NCBI RefSeq assembly: GCF_022385335.1
Contig: NZ_CP092431.1
Coordinates: 186,001-250,000 of the forward strand
Direction: 5' to 3'
Source of the DNA: Streptomyces deccanensis
Lineage (GTDB): Bacteria > Actinomycetota > Actinomycetes > Streptomycetales > Streptomycetaceae
Length of the DNA: 64,000 nt
The notes under the pieces: model-generated
What the model was told of the DNA's origin: nothing
Databases searched by the model: none
Seen by the model: the letters and a program-made list of their open reading frames with translations, nothing else
Made by a program: the position numbers and the translations under genes
Shown here: positions 43,699 to 51,232 of the stretch, piece by piece
Layout of the letters: every line of letters begins with the position of its first letter
How positions within the stretch are numbered: position 1 is the first letter of the stretch

Positions 43699-44337
43699 GT
43701 GGCGATGCAATCTGCTGCCGTGGACCTTCCGGACGCCTTCGACGAGACGCTGACCGAAGCCGTCGTCGATCTCGTTCTGCGTGGCATGTGGCGCGGCAGG
43801 CCCGAGGCCGAGCACCGCCCCTTGGTCGACGCGGGGCTGGCGATGGTCAAGGGACCGATGGTGCTGCCGACCGAGCGCGCCAAGGCCGCCGCCGCGCGGA
43901 TCCTGCGGATCTCCCCCGGGTCGGCGCAGGAGGAGCGGATCACCGCCGCGTACGAGGCCTTCCTGCCGGTCAACAGGAAGATCCGCGAGGTGTGCACGGC
44001 ATGGCAGTGCCGCCCCGACGGCAGCCCCAACGACCACTCCGACAGCGTCTACGACGCCGGGGTGCGCGAGTCGCTGGAGGACGTGCACGAGGCCATCCAG
44101 CCCGTACTGCGCAGACTGGAGCCGGTACTCGAAGGCAGCGGACAGTACGTCACCGCCCTGGAGGAGGCCCTCGACCGCTTCGACGACGGCGAGCCGCAGT
44201 GGCTGGCCTCGCCGCTGTGCGACTCATACCACACCGTGTGGATGCGGCTCCACCAGGAACTGCTGCTCGTGCTGGGGATCAGCCGGGCCGAGGACGAGGC
44301 CCGGGAAGAGGAACTGGTCACGGGGAGCCGGGGTTGA
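43699..44337 (+). CDS. 212-aa helical protein coupled to the PPDK-like gene
   Basis: GTG 43699; TTG of the next gene overlaps its stop (TTGA). I do not recognise the family. It looks almost all-helical and acidic: E-R-A-K-A-A-A-A-R-I-L-R-I, a central V-R-E-S-L-E-D-V-H-E-A-I, and L-C-D-S-Y-H-T-V-W-M-R-L-H-Q-E-L. No catalytic motif. Translational coupling suggests a small subunit or partner of the PPDK-like protein, comparable to accessory subunits of phenylphosphate-synthase-type systems; this is inference only. Confidence 0.75.
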   Translation: MAMQSAAVDLPDAFDETLTEAVVDLVLRGMWRGRPEAEHRPLVDAGLAMVKGPMVLPTERAKAAAARILRISPGSAQEERITAAYEAFLPVNRKIREVCTAWQCRPDGSPNDHSDSVYDAGVRESLEDVHEAIQPVLRRLEPVLEGSGQYVTALEEALDRFDDGEPQWLASPLCDSYHTVWMRLHQELLLVLGISRAEDEAREEELVTGSRG

Positions 44338-46961
44338 GCGTCACCGACCGCGAGACGGACGCCGTGGCGCGGCCGGAGGCTCCGCTCGCGCGGCCGGAGG
44401 CTCCGCTCGCCTCCTGCGACGCCCCCGGCCGGGTCCTGGTGCCCTACGGGCAGGGGCGGATCAGGGGGCTCGACGCCGACGAGCTGGGCGCGCACGGTGC
44501 GGCCATGGACGGGCTGGTGGCCCTCGGGCTGCCGGTCGTTCCGGGGCTCACCGTCCCGGCCGGCGCCTCCGCGTCCCTGTGCGAGCCCGGCACCGCCCGG
44601 GCCGCCGTCGACCTCATCGAACAGCTCTCCGGCCGGCGGATCGGCGACGCGGGCCGCCCCCTCCTGCTGCGTCTGTCGGCCAGCGCGCCGACCGAGATAG
44701 CCGGGCTGCCGCCCGACCTCGCCTGCCTCGGCATCACTCCCTCGGGCGCCGACGACCTGTGCGCCGTCATCGGGCGCGCGGACGCGCTGCACGAGGTGTG
44801 GGCCGCCACCGTGCGGATGATCGCCGAGTACGCCCTCGACGTACCCGGCGCGATGCTCGACGACGTCCTCCTCGACACGCCCGAGCCGCGAGCCCGGGTC
44901 GAGGCCCTGCTGTCCCTGGTCGCGCGGCACGGCTCCCGGCCCTTCCCCGACGACCCCGCCGAGCAGCTCGCGCTGGCCGCCCGCGCCCTCCTCGCGCGGT
45001 GGGACTCACCGCGCGCGAGGAGGTCCCGCAAGGCGCAGCGGCTGCCCGCCGATCTCGGTATCGCCCTGCACGTCCAGGCGCTGCGCATCGGCCCGGCGGA
45101 CCACTCGGGCTACGGCACGGCGGTCAGCCGCCACCCCGAGACCGGCCGCCTCTCCCCGCAGGGCTCGTTCTTCCGGGGCGTGCGCCGCAGCGCACCTCCA
45201 CCGCACACCAGTGAGCCGCTGGAGCGGCTCGCGGGCGGAACGGCTCTGCTGGAGCACTCCCTGCTCACCCTCGAACGTCATCTGCGCGCGCCCGTCTCCG
45301 TCGACTTCGAGGTGCGCGACGACGAGATCTCCCTGCTGGCCGCCTCCGCGCAGCAACGGCCGCCGCTGAGGGCCTCGGTGTGCCTGGCCGCCGACCTGGC
45401 ACGGGACGGCGCGCTCACCCCCGAGGAGGCCGTGCTCCGGATCAGCCCCGCGCAGGTGCAGGAACTGCTGCACCCCCAACTCCGGCTGACCGGGGGCGAG
45501 GAGCTGCTGGTGACGGGGCTGCCCGCCTCCCCGGGCGCGGCGACCGGTGTGATCGTGCTGTCCAGTGAACGTGCTCTCGAACTGAGCGCGGACGGCGCCC
45601 GCGTCGTGCTCGTCTCCCATGAGACGACGCCGGCGGACGTCCCGGGCATGCTGGCCTCCGTCGCCGTCCTGACCGGCAGCGGCGGTATCGCCTCGCACGC
45701 CGCCGTGGTGGCGCGGGGCGCGGGCACGCCCGCGGTGTGCGGCGCCGAGGGGCTGCGCGTGGACCTGGACGCGGGGACCGTGCGGATCGGGGAGCGGCTG
45801 CTGCGCGAGGGCGACCCCGTCTCGCTGGACGGCCGTACCGGTGCCGTCTACGCGGGGACGCTCAGCGTCAGTGTCGCCGGACCGCCGCCCGAGCTGTCCA
45901 CCTTGCTCGACCGCGCGGACGGCATGCGCCGACTGGGCGTGCGGGTCAACGCCGACACCGCCGCCGAGGTCGACACCGCCGTCGCGCTCGGCGCGGAAGG
46001 GGTCGGGCTGTGCCGTACGGAGCACCAGTTCCTCGGGGAGCGGCTGCCGCTGGTGCGCCGGGTGATCCTGGCCGCCGACCCGGCCGCCCGCGACGAGGCG
46101 CTGGTGGCGCTGGGACAAGCTCAGCACGAGGACTTCAGGGCCCTGCTGTCCTCGGTCGGCGACCGCCCGGTGACCGTGCGTCTGCTGGACGCCCCGCTGC
46201 ACGAGTTCCTGCCCGCCCCCGGCCAGGCCCTGGACGCGGACGAGGAGCAGCGGGCCGCCGCGCTGCGGGAGGCCAACCCGATGCTCGGGCTGCGCGGCGT
46301 ACGGCTGGCGCTGCTGCACGAGCGGCTCTACCCCACGCAGGCCGAGGCGCTCTTCGCCGCCTGGGCGGACGTCGCCGCCACCGGGGTCCGGCCCGCGCTG
46401 GAGGTGATGATCCCGCTCGTCAGCCTGCCGGAGGAACTGGCCGCCGCCGCCGCGTACGTACGCGGGGCCGCCGAGGCGGTCGCCGCCCGTACCGGGGTGG
46501 AGGTTCCCTACCGGCTGGGCACGATGATCGAGACCCCTCGGGCAGCGCTGCTGGCCGGTGAACTCGCCGAGCACGCCGAGTTCTTCTCCTTCGGCACCAA
46601 CGACCTCACCCAGCTGACCTACGGGTTCTCCCGGGACGACGTCGAGCGCCAGGTGCTCGCCACCTACCAGGAGCGCGGCCTGCTGACGGCCAGCCCCTTC
46701 GCGCGGCTCGACCCGCACGGCGTGGGCGCCCTGATCGCTCTGGCGGTCGAGCGGGCCCGGAGCGTACGGCCCGACATCAAGCTGGGCGTGTGCGGGGAGC
46801 ACGGCGGGGATCCGGAGTCGATCGCGTTCTGCGACGGCCTCGGCCTCGACTACGTGTCCTGTTCCGCGCACCGCGTGCCGGTGGCCCGGATGGCGGCAGC
46901 GCACAGTGCGCTGCGCGCGCGGCGAGACGAGAGCGGGAATGGGAGCGGGAGCACGCGATGA
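44334..46961 (+). CDS. PPDK/PEP-synthase-like protein with degenerate ATP-grasp region
   Basis: 875 aa from TTG 44334 with GGGGAG upstream. Phosphohistidine H455 in G-S-G-G-I-A-S-H-A-A-V-V-A-R-G. The PEP-binding barrel appears complete: R-L-L-D-A-P-L-H-E-F-L-P, N-P-M-L-G-L-R-G-V-R, M-I-E-T-P-R-A-A-L, F-F-S-F-G-T-N-D-L-T-Q and catalytic C820 in G-V-C-G-E-H-G-G-D-P. The N-terminal third follows PPDK in order, but the nucleotide-site motifs look lost by eye: G-G-K-G reads G-A-H-G, V-R-S-G-A reads L-S-A-S-A, and M-L-Q-T-R reads L-L-A-A-S. It may therefore use PEP to phosphorylate something other than AMP/Pi. A 21-bp duplication lies in its N-terminus. Confidence 0.85.
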   Translation: MSVTDRETDAVARPEAPLARPEAPLASCDAPGRVLVPYGQGRIRGLDADELGAHGAAMDGLVALGLPVVPGLTVPAGASASLCEPGTARAAVDLIEQLSGRRIGDAGRPLLLRLSASAPTEIAGLPPDLACLGITPSGADDLCAVIGRADALHEVWAATVRMIAEYALDVPGAMLDDVLLDTPEPRARVEALLSLVARHGSRPFPDDPAEQLALAARALLARWDSPRARRSRKAQRLPADLGIALHVQALRIGPADHSGYGTAVSRHPETGRLSPQGSFFRGVRRSAPPPHTSEPLERLAGGTALLEHSLLTLERHLRAPVSVDFEVRDDEISLLAASAQQRPPLRASVCLAADLARDGALTPEEAVLRISPAQVQELLHPQLRLTGGEELLVTGLPASPGAATGVIVLSSERALELSADGARVVLVSHETTPADVPGMLASVAVLTGSGGIASHAAVVARGAGTPAVCGAEGLRVDLDAGTVRIGERLLREGDPVSLDGRTGAVYAGTLSVSVAGPPPELSTLLDRADGMRRLGVRVNADTAAEVDTAVALGAEGVGLCRTEHQFLGERLPLVRRVILAADPAARDEALVALGQAQHEDFRALLSSVGDRPVTVRLLDAPLHEFLPAPGQALDADEEQRAAALREANPMLGLRGVRLALLHERLYPTQAEALFAAWADVAATGVRPALEVMIPLVSLPEELAAAAAYVRGAAEAVAARTGVEVPYRLGTMIETPRAALLAGELAEHAEFFSFGTNDLTQLTYGFSRDDVERQVLATYQERGLLTASPFARLDPHGVGALIALAVERARSVRPDIKLGVCGEHGGDPESIAFCDGLGLDYVSCSAHRVPVARMAAAHSALRARRDESGNGSGSTR
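44367..44408 (+). repeat. 21-bp tandem duplication in the PPDK-like gene
   Basis: GCGCGGCCGGAGGCTCCGCTC occurs twice in tandem at 44367-44387 and 44388-44408, encoding A-R-P-E-A-P-L twice. It is in frame and in a disordered N-terminal tail. Confidence 0.92.
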
Positions 46962-48076
46962 CTAGCGCACTGACGGACGGCCCGGCCGTGTCGGATGCCG
47001 AACTGGACGACCTGCGCGAGACCGTACGGTCGGTGTGCGCGGACGCCGGAGGCACCGCGGCGGTGCGCAGGCAGCCCGAGCACTCCCCCGGCATCGACGC
47101 CGAGCTGTGGGACACCCTCGGCCGGCAGGTCGGCCTCGCGGCCCTCGGGCTGCCCGAGCCGGCCGGCGGCATCGGCGGTCTCGCCGAGATCGCCGTGGTC
47201 TGCGAGGAGTTGGGCAGGACGCTGGCACCGGTACCGCTGCTGTCCTCCACCGTGCTGGCCGGGCAGGTGCTGGCCGGTTGCGGCACGGCCGACAAGGCGC
47301 TCGCCGAACTGGCCGAGGGCACGGTGCACGCCCTGGCGGTCGTGGCGGCGGACGGCACATGGCGGCCCGGCTCGGTGCCGGTGGCCGTCTCCTGGCAGGG
47401 CGGCGTCCCGATCCTCGACGGCACAGCGCCATTCGTGCTGGACGGCGCGGACGCCCGCGCCCTCGTGGTGGCCGCCACGGGAACCGACGGGGTCGACCTG
47501 TTCCTCCTCGACCCGAGCGGGCCGGGGGTCACGGTTCGCCGGGTGCCCACCCTGGACCTCAGCCGGGGGCAGGCGGTGGTCACCTTCTCCGGTGCCCGGG
47601 CCCGGCCGCTGACCGCCGGAGGCGAGGGGGCGGAGGTCGTCTCCCGCGCCCTGGACGTGGCCCTGGTCGCCCTGGCCGCAGAGCAACTCGGCGGTGCGCA
47701 GGCCGCGTTGGACATGACGGTGGCCCATGTGCGGGACCGTACCCAGTTCGGCAGGGCCATCGGCGGCTTCCAGGCGGTCAAGCACACCTGCGCCGACATG
47801 CTGCTCCAGGTCGAGGGCGCGCGGTCGGCCGTGGTGCGCGCCGTCCGGGCGGCCGACTCGCGCGACGCGCTGGCCGAGGCGGCGGCGGTGGCCCAGGCCT
47901 GGGCCTGCGAGGCCTTCGTGTCCGTCACCGCCGAGTGCGTGCAGCTGCACGGCGGCATGGGCTTCACCTGGGAACACGACGCCCATCTGTACTTCCGGCG
48001 CGCCCAGTCCGACGCCGTCCTGCTGGGCGGCGCCGCACATCACCGGGAACGGCTGGCCGGACTGCTGGGCTGGTGA
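46958..48076 (+). CDS. Acyl-CoA dehydrogenase (second of island B)
   Basis: 372 aa, ATG 46958 overlapping the upstream stop. It is a short, divergent ACAD: L-W-D-T-L-G-R-Q-V-G-L-A-A-L-G-L-P-E, R-D-R-T-Q-F-G-R-A-I-G-G-F-Q-A-V-K, and L-H-G-G-M-G-F-T-W-E-H-D near the C-terminus. The middle FAD/substrate segment is weakly conserved. Several actinobacterial steroid and side-chain pathways use ACADs of this kind as one subunit of a two-subunit enzyme; the ACAD at 41441 could be the partner. It precedes a DUF35/thiolase-like pair. Confidence 0.85.
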   Translation: MTSALTDGPAVSDAELDDLRETVRSVCADAGGTAAVRRQPEHSPGIDAELWDTLGRQVGLAALGLPEPAGGIGGLAEIAVVCEELGRTLAPVPLLSSTVLAGQVLAGCGTADKALAELAEGTVHALAVVAADGTWRPGSVPVAVSWQGGVPILDGTAPFVLDGADARALVVAATGTDGVDLFLLDPSGPGVTVRRVPTLDLSRGQAVVTFSGARARPLTAGGEGAEVVSRALDVALVALAAEQLGGAQAALDMTVAHVRDRTQFGRAIGGFQAVKHTCADMLLQVEGARSAVVRAVRAADSRDALAEAAAVAQAWACEAFVSVTAECVQLHGGMGFTWEHDAHLYFRRAQSDAVLLGGAAHHRERLAGLLGW

Positions 48077-48095
48077 CGTGGAAGGCGGAACCGGT

Positions 48096-48539
48096 ATGAC
48101 CACCCGACTGATCGACAAATCGCTGTTCGAGGACGGGGCCGAGGCCAACCGCACCGACGGGGCGCCACCGCGACTCGTGGGCGCCCGCTGCTCCGCGTGC
48201 GGCACCGTCGTCTTCCCCCGGCAGGACTCCTGCCCCAGGTGCTCCGACGGGCACATGGACGGCCATGTGCTGCCGGTGAACGGGCGGGTGTGGTCGTGGA
48301 CGCTCCAGGCGTTCCCGCCCAAGCCGCCGTACCGGCCCCCGGCCGGCGGTCACCGGCCCTACCACGTCGGCTATGTGGACCTCGGCGAGGTGCTGGTCGA
48401 GGCGCGGCTCGCGGTTCCCCGCGCGGAGATTCGGATCGGACTGCCGGTGCGGCTCACCACGGTGCCCGCGTACCACGACGAGGACGGGACCGAGGTCCTG
48501 ACCTTCGCGTTCCGCCCGGATCCTGAAGGGGAGCGATGA
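48096..48539 (+). CDS. DUF35 OB-fold/rubredoxin-like zinc protein
   Basis: 147 aa, ATG 48096. Zinc ribbon C-S-A-C-G-T-V-V-F-P-R-Q-D-S-C-P-R-C near residues 30-50, then an OB-fold with V-W-S-W-T-L-Q-A-F and Y-H-V-G-Y-V-D-L. DUF35 proteins bind acyl-CoA and partner thiolase-fold enzymes. The thiolase-fold gene starts inside its stop codon, so the two are probably a complex, as in Ltp2/ChsH2-type retro-aldolases. Confidence 0.88.
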   Translation: MTTRLIDKSLFEDGAEANRTDGAPPRLVGARCSACGTVVFPRQDSCPRCSDGHMDGHVLPVNGRVWSWTLQAFPPKPPYRPPAGGHRPYHVGYVDLGEVLVEARLAVPRAEIRIGLPVRLTTVPAYHDEDGTEVLTFAFRPDPEGER

Positions 48540-49690
48540 GCCGCAGCGAGGACGTCTACGTGGTCGGATGCGGGATGCATCCGTTCGGCCGCGACGAGGA
48601 CGTCACCGGGATGGACATGGCCGAGCGCGCGGTGCGCGAGGCGCTGGCCGACGCCGGGGTCTCCTGGGCGGACATCGACTACGCGGTCGGCGGCTCGGAC
48701 GTGTCCGGCAAGCCCGACACGCTGGTGGGTCGTCTGGGACTGACCGGGGTGCCGTTCGTCAATGTGCAGAACGGCTGCGCCACCGGTGCCTCCACCGTCC
48801 TCACCGTGGCCAACGCGCTTCGCGCGGGTGAGGCGTCCCTGGGGCTGGCGGTGGGGTTCGACAAGCACGAGCGGGGTGCGTTCCACGTCTCCGCGGCCCG
48901 CTACGGGCTGGGCGACTGGTACGCCGAGACCGGCATGATGCTGACCACCCAGTTCTTCGCCCTGAAGACCCAGCGGTATCTGCACGAGCACGGGATCTCG
49001 GAGCGGGCGCTGGCGGCGGTCGCCGCGCGCGCCTTCCGCAACGGCTCGCGGCACCCCCTGGCGTGGCGGCGCAAGCCGCTGACGGAGCGGGAGATCCTGG
49101 ACTCCGCCGAGGTCAGTCCCCCGCTGACCCAGTACATGTTCTGCTCACCTGGCCAGGGCGCGGCGGCGCTGGTGCTGGCGCGCGGCGACCGCGCCTTCGA
49201 CCTGTGCGAGCGCCCGGTGCGGCTGGCGTCGTTGGCCTTCCGTACCCGGCGGTTCGGTTCGTTCGAGGTGTTCTCGCCCTGGCTACCACCGGGTCCGCAC
49301 CGCAGCCCCAGCGTCGACGCCGCCGAGGCGGCCTTCCGCACGGCCGGCGTACGGCCCGAGGACGTACGGGTCGCGCAACTGCAGGACACCGACAGCGGCT
49401 CGGAGCTGATCCACCTGGCGGAGACCGGCCTGTGCGGGCACGGCGAACAGGAAGAGCTGCTGGCCCGCGGGGACACCGACCCCACGGGCCGTATCCCGGT
49501 CAACACCGACGGCGGCTGCCTGGCCGGCGGGGAGCCCGTCGGCGCCTCGGGGCTGCGCCAGTTCCACGAGGTCGTACGGCAGTTGCAGGGCCGGGCGCCG
49601 GGCGCGCAGGTGCCGGGCGCTCCCCGGGTGGGCTTCACCCATGTGTACGGGGCACCCGGGATCAGCGCCTGTTCGGTCCTCACGGTGTGA
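48536..49690 (+). CDS. Thiolase-fold lipid-transfer/aldolase-like protein (SCP-x/Ltp2-type)
   Basis: 384 aa. The active-site Cys81 is in V-Q-N-G-C-A-T-G-A-S. The His of the thiolase G-H-P-x-G-A-S-G motif is Glu333 (G-G-E-P-V-G-A-S-G), and the second Cys region reads H-V-Y-G-A-P-G, with Tyr371. Loss of these residues and a nearby Tyr are what is seen in Ltp2-type retro-aldolases, which cleave a beta-hydroxyacyl-CoA with their DUF35 partner. A true thiolase role is less likely. Overlaps the DUF35 gene by 4 bp. Confidence 0.85.
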   Translation: MSRSEDVYVVGCGMHPFGRDEDVTGMDMAERAVREALADAGVSWADIDYAVGGSDVSGKPDTLVGRLGLTGVPFVNVQNGCATGASTVLTVANALRAGEASLGLAVGFDKHERGAFHVSAARYGLGDWYAETGMMLTTQFFALKTQRYLHEHGISERALAAVAARAFRNGSRHPLAWRRKPLTEREILDSAEVSPPLTQYMFCSPGQGAAALVLARGDRAFDLCERPVRLASLAFRTRRFGSFEVFSPWLPPGPHRSPSVDAAEAAFRTAGVRPEDVRVAQLQDTDSGSELIHLAETGLCGHGEQEELLARGDTDPTGRIPVNTDGGCLAGGEPVGASGLRQFHEVVRQLQGRAPGAQVPGAPRVGFTHVYGAPGISACSVLTV

Positions 49691-49716
49691 GGGCCGGCGG
49701 CGCGTGAAGGGCCCTC

Positions 49717-50424
49717 TCAGGCCCGTGCCGCGGACGGGGCGGGGGCCGGGGTCGAGGCGGGAGCCGGGGCAGAGGCAGAAACCTGGGCCGGTTCCTGCTC
49801 GGTGGCGACGATGCGCAGTGCCAGTTCCCTGACCGCCTCCAGCACGGACCGGGACGGCATCCGGGACAGCGGCCCGCCTTCCGCGCGCAGTGCCGTGACG
49901 AGCATGGTCGTGCTGATCAGGGTGCGGACGGCGAGCGCCTGCGCCGCGTGCCGGGCCTTGGCCGCCCGGGGGCTGCGGGTGGTGCCCTCGGGCAGGTAGT
50001 CGTAACCGCGCTGGATGTGCCGCTGTTCGAACTCGTCGCGGAGCGCCTTGACATTGCCGCTGGCGGAGGCCGTCTGCACCTGGTAGAGGCGGGCCTCGTC
50101 CGGGTTCTGCTCCACCCAGTCCCACACGGCGTCGATGACGCGCAGCAGGCCCTCCGCGTCACCCGGCTCGGACTCCGGCCGGGCGGCCTCCACGACCGCG
50201 TTCAGCTGGTCGAAGACCCGCCGCATGGCGAGTTCGAGCAGCTCGTCCTTGCCGTCGAAGTGGTAGTAGACGGCCGTCGGCACCACCTGGGCCTCGGCCG
50301 CGATGTCCTGGATGCTGGTCTCCGCGAAGCCGTTGCGGCCGAAGACCCGGACGGCGGCGGTGATGATGTGCTGCCGTCGCGAGGGGCGGTGGGCGGGCTG
50401 CTTGCCGTTCTTCGTGGTGGCCAT
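49717..50424 (-). CDS. TetR-family regulator (left of divergent pair)
   Basis: 235 aa. ATG 50424 has GGGGAG upstream; the ATG one codon earlier is an alternative. TetR HTH: I-I-T-A-A-V-R-V-F-G-R-N-G-F-A-E-T-S-I-Q-D-I-A, V-V-P-T-A-V-Y-Y-H-F-D-G-K-D-E-L. The ligand domain is followed by a low-complexity A/P-rich tail. It is divergent from a second TetR gene, with a TACTGA...CAGT operator between them. Confidence 0.92.
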   Translation of the reverse strand: MATTKNGKQPAHRPSRRQHIITAAVRVFGRNGFAETSIQDIAAEAQVVPTAVYYHFDGKDELLELAMRRVFDQLNAVVEAARPESEPGDAEGLLRVIDAVWDWVEQNPDEARLYQVQTASASGNVKALRDEFEQRHIQRGYDYLPEGTTRSPRAAKARHAAQALAVRTLISTTMLVTALRAEGGPLSRMPSRSVLEAVRELALRIVATEQEPAQVSASAPAPASTPAPAPSAARA

Positions 50425-50471
50425 CATGCTCCCCTGGCGACTGCCGCGGACCCGCGTCCGCGTGCCCTGTG

Positions 50472-50493
50472 TACTGACCATGCTATCCAGTAA
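50472..50493. promoter_or_regulatory. TetR-type operator, copy 2 (between divergent TetR genes)
   Basis: TACTGACCATGCTATCCAGTAA at 50472-50493, with arms TACTG/CAGTA. It shares 16 of 22 positions with the minus-strand reading of the element at 42705. It is probably an autoregulatory site for one or both TetR proteins. Confidence 0.72.
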
Positions 50494-50568
50494 CTCCGAC
50501 CGGCCGACGGCGCGATTCCTGCTACGCCAGTGCAGCCAGGGCACGGATGTCCCGGCATACTTGACATC

Positions 50569-51180
50569 ATGACGACATCCAAGGCCCGCGCCGCTCACCG
50601 TCCGTCGCGCAAGCAGTGGGTGATCGAGGCCGCCACGGAGCTGTTCGCCACGCAGCCGCCGGACGAGGTGACGGTGGCCGACATCGCCGCCCGCGCGGAG
50701 ATGACCTCGGCGGCGGTGTACTACCACTTCTCCTCCAAGGACCAGGTCCTGGCGGAGGGCATGCGGGTGTTCGCAGGCGCGCTGCGCGAGCAGTTGCGGA
50801 CGCTCACCGAGGCGCACGAGCCCGGCTCGGACATCGGACCGGCGGTCACCACGCTGCTGGCCTGGCTGGGCGAGCACCGGTCCGCCGCCACCGTGTTCTT
50901 CGTGTCGTCGGCCGGCATGAGCCAGGAGGCGGAGGCGCTGCGCCTGGAGAGCCGTACGGACCTGCTGGCCGAACTGGTGCGGCTGATCCACAAGGCTCGC
51001 GCGTCGGTGACCGACGCGGAGGCGGCCGTGATCGGCCTGGGCCTGCTGGCGCTGCTGGAGACCGCGGCGATCTCCCAGGTGCGGGGCGACGACGTGTACC
51101 GGTCGCTCGGGCACCGCTCGTTCGTCCGCGAGGTCGACCGACTCGCGGAGCGGATCGCCGACCCGGCGGTGGCCGGATAG
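50569..51180 (+). CDS. TetR-family regulator (right of divergent pair)
   Basis: 203 aa, ATG 50569 preceded by T-rich promoter-like sequence. HTH: W-V-I-E-A-A-T-E-L-F-A-T-Q-P-P-D-E-V-T, A-D-I-A-A-R-A-E-M-T-S-A-A-V-Y-Y-H-F-S-S-K-D. The ligand domain has F-F-V-S-S-A-G-M and E-A-E-A-L-R-L-E. It is unlike its divergent neighbour, so the two probably recognise different ligands or act at different operators. The stop codon lies in an 18-bp direct repeat. Confidence 0.92.
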   Translation: MTTSKARAAHRPSRKQWVIEAATELFATQPPDEVTVADIAARAEMTSAAVYYHFSSKDQVLAEGMRVFAGALREQLRTLTEAHEPGSDIGPAVTTLLAWLGEHRSAATVFFVSSAGMSQEAEALRLESRTDLLAELVRLIHKARASVTDAEAAVIGLGLLALLETAAISQVRGDDVYRSLGHRSFVREVDRLAERIADPAVAG

Positions 51181-51203
51181 TCCGGGGTGGCCGGATAGTC
51201 CGG
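51168..51203. repeat. 18-bp tandem repeat spanning the TetR stop codon
   Basis: GGTGGCCGGATAGTCCGG occurs at 51168-51185 and 51186-51203 in tandem, followed by a partial third copy GGTGGCCGGG. The first copy holds the TAG stop codon of the TetR gene; the second duplicates it out of frame use. Confidence 0.9.
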
Positions 51204-51229
51204 GGTGGCCGGGTGGCAGCCCGGCCACC
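51204..51229. terminator. Convergent hairpin terminator
   Basis: GGTGGCCGGG (51204-51213), loop TGGCAG, CCCGGCCACC (51220-51229): a perfect 10-bp stem between convergent TetR and E2 genes, likely bidirectional. Confidence 0.78.
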
Positions 51230-51232
51230 GGG

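Noticed and set aside
45006..46904. Minus-strand open frame of 632 codons
   Set aside because: Antisense to the PPDK-like gene, whose catalytic motifs are clear.
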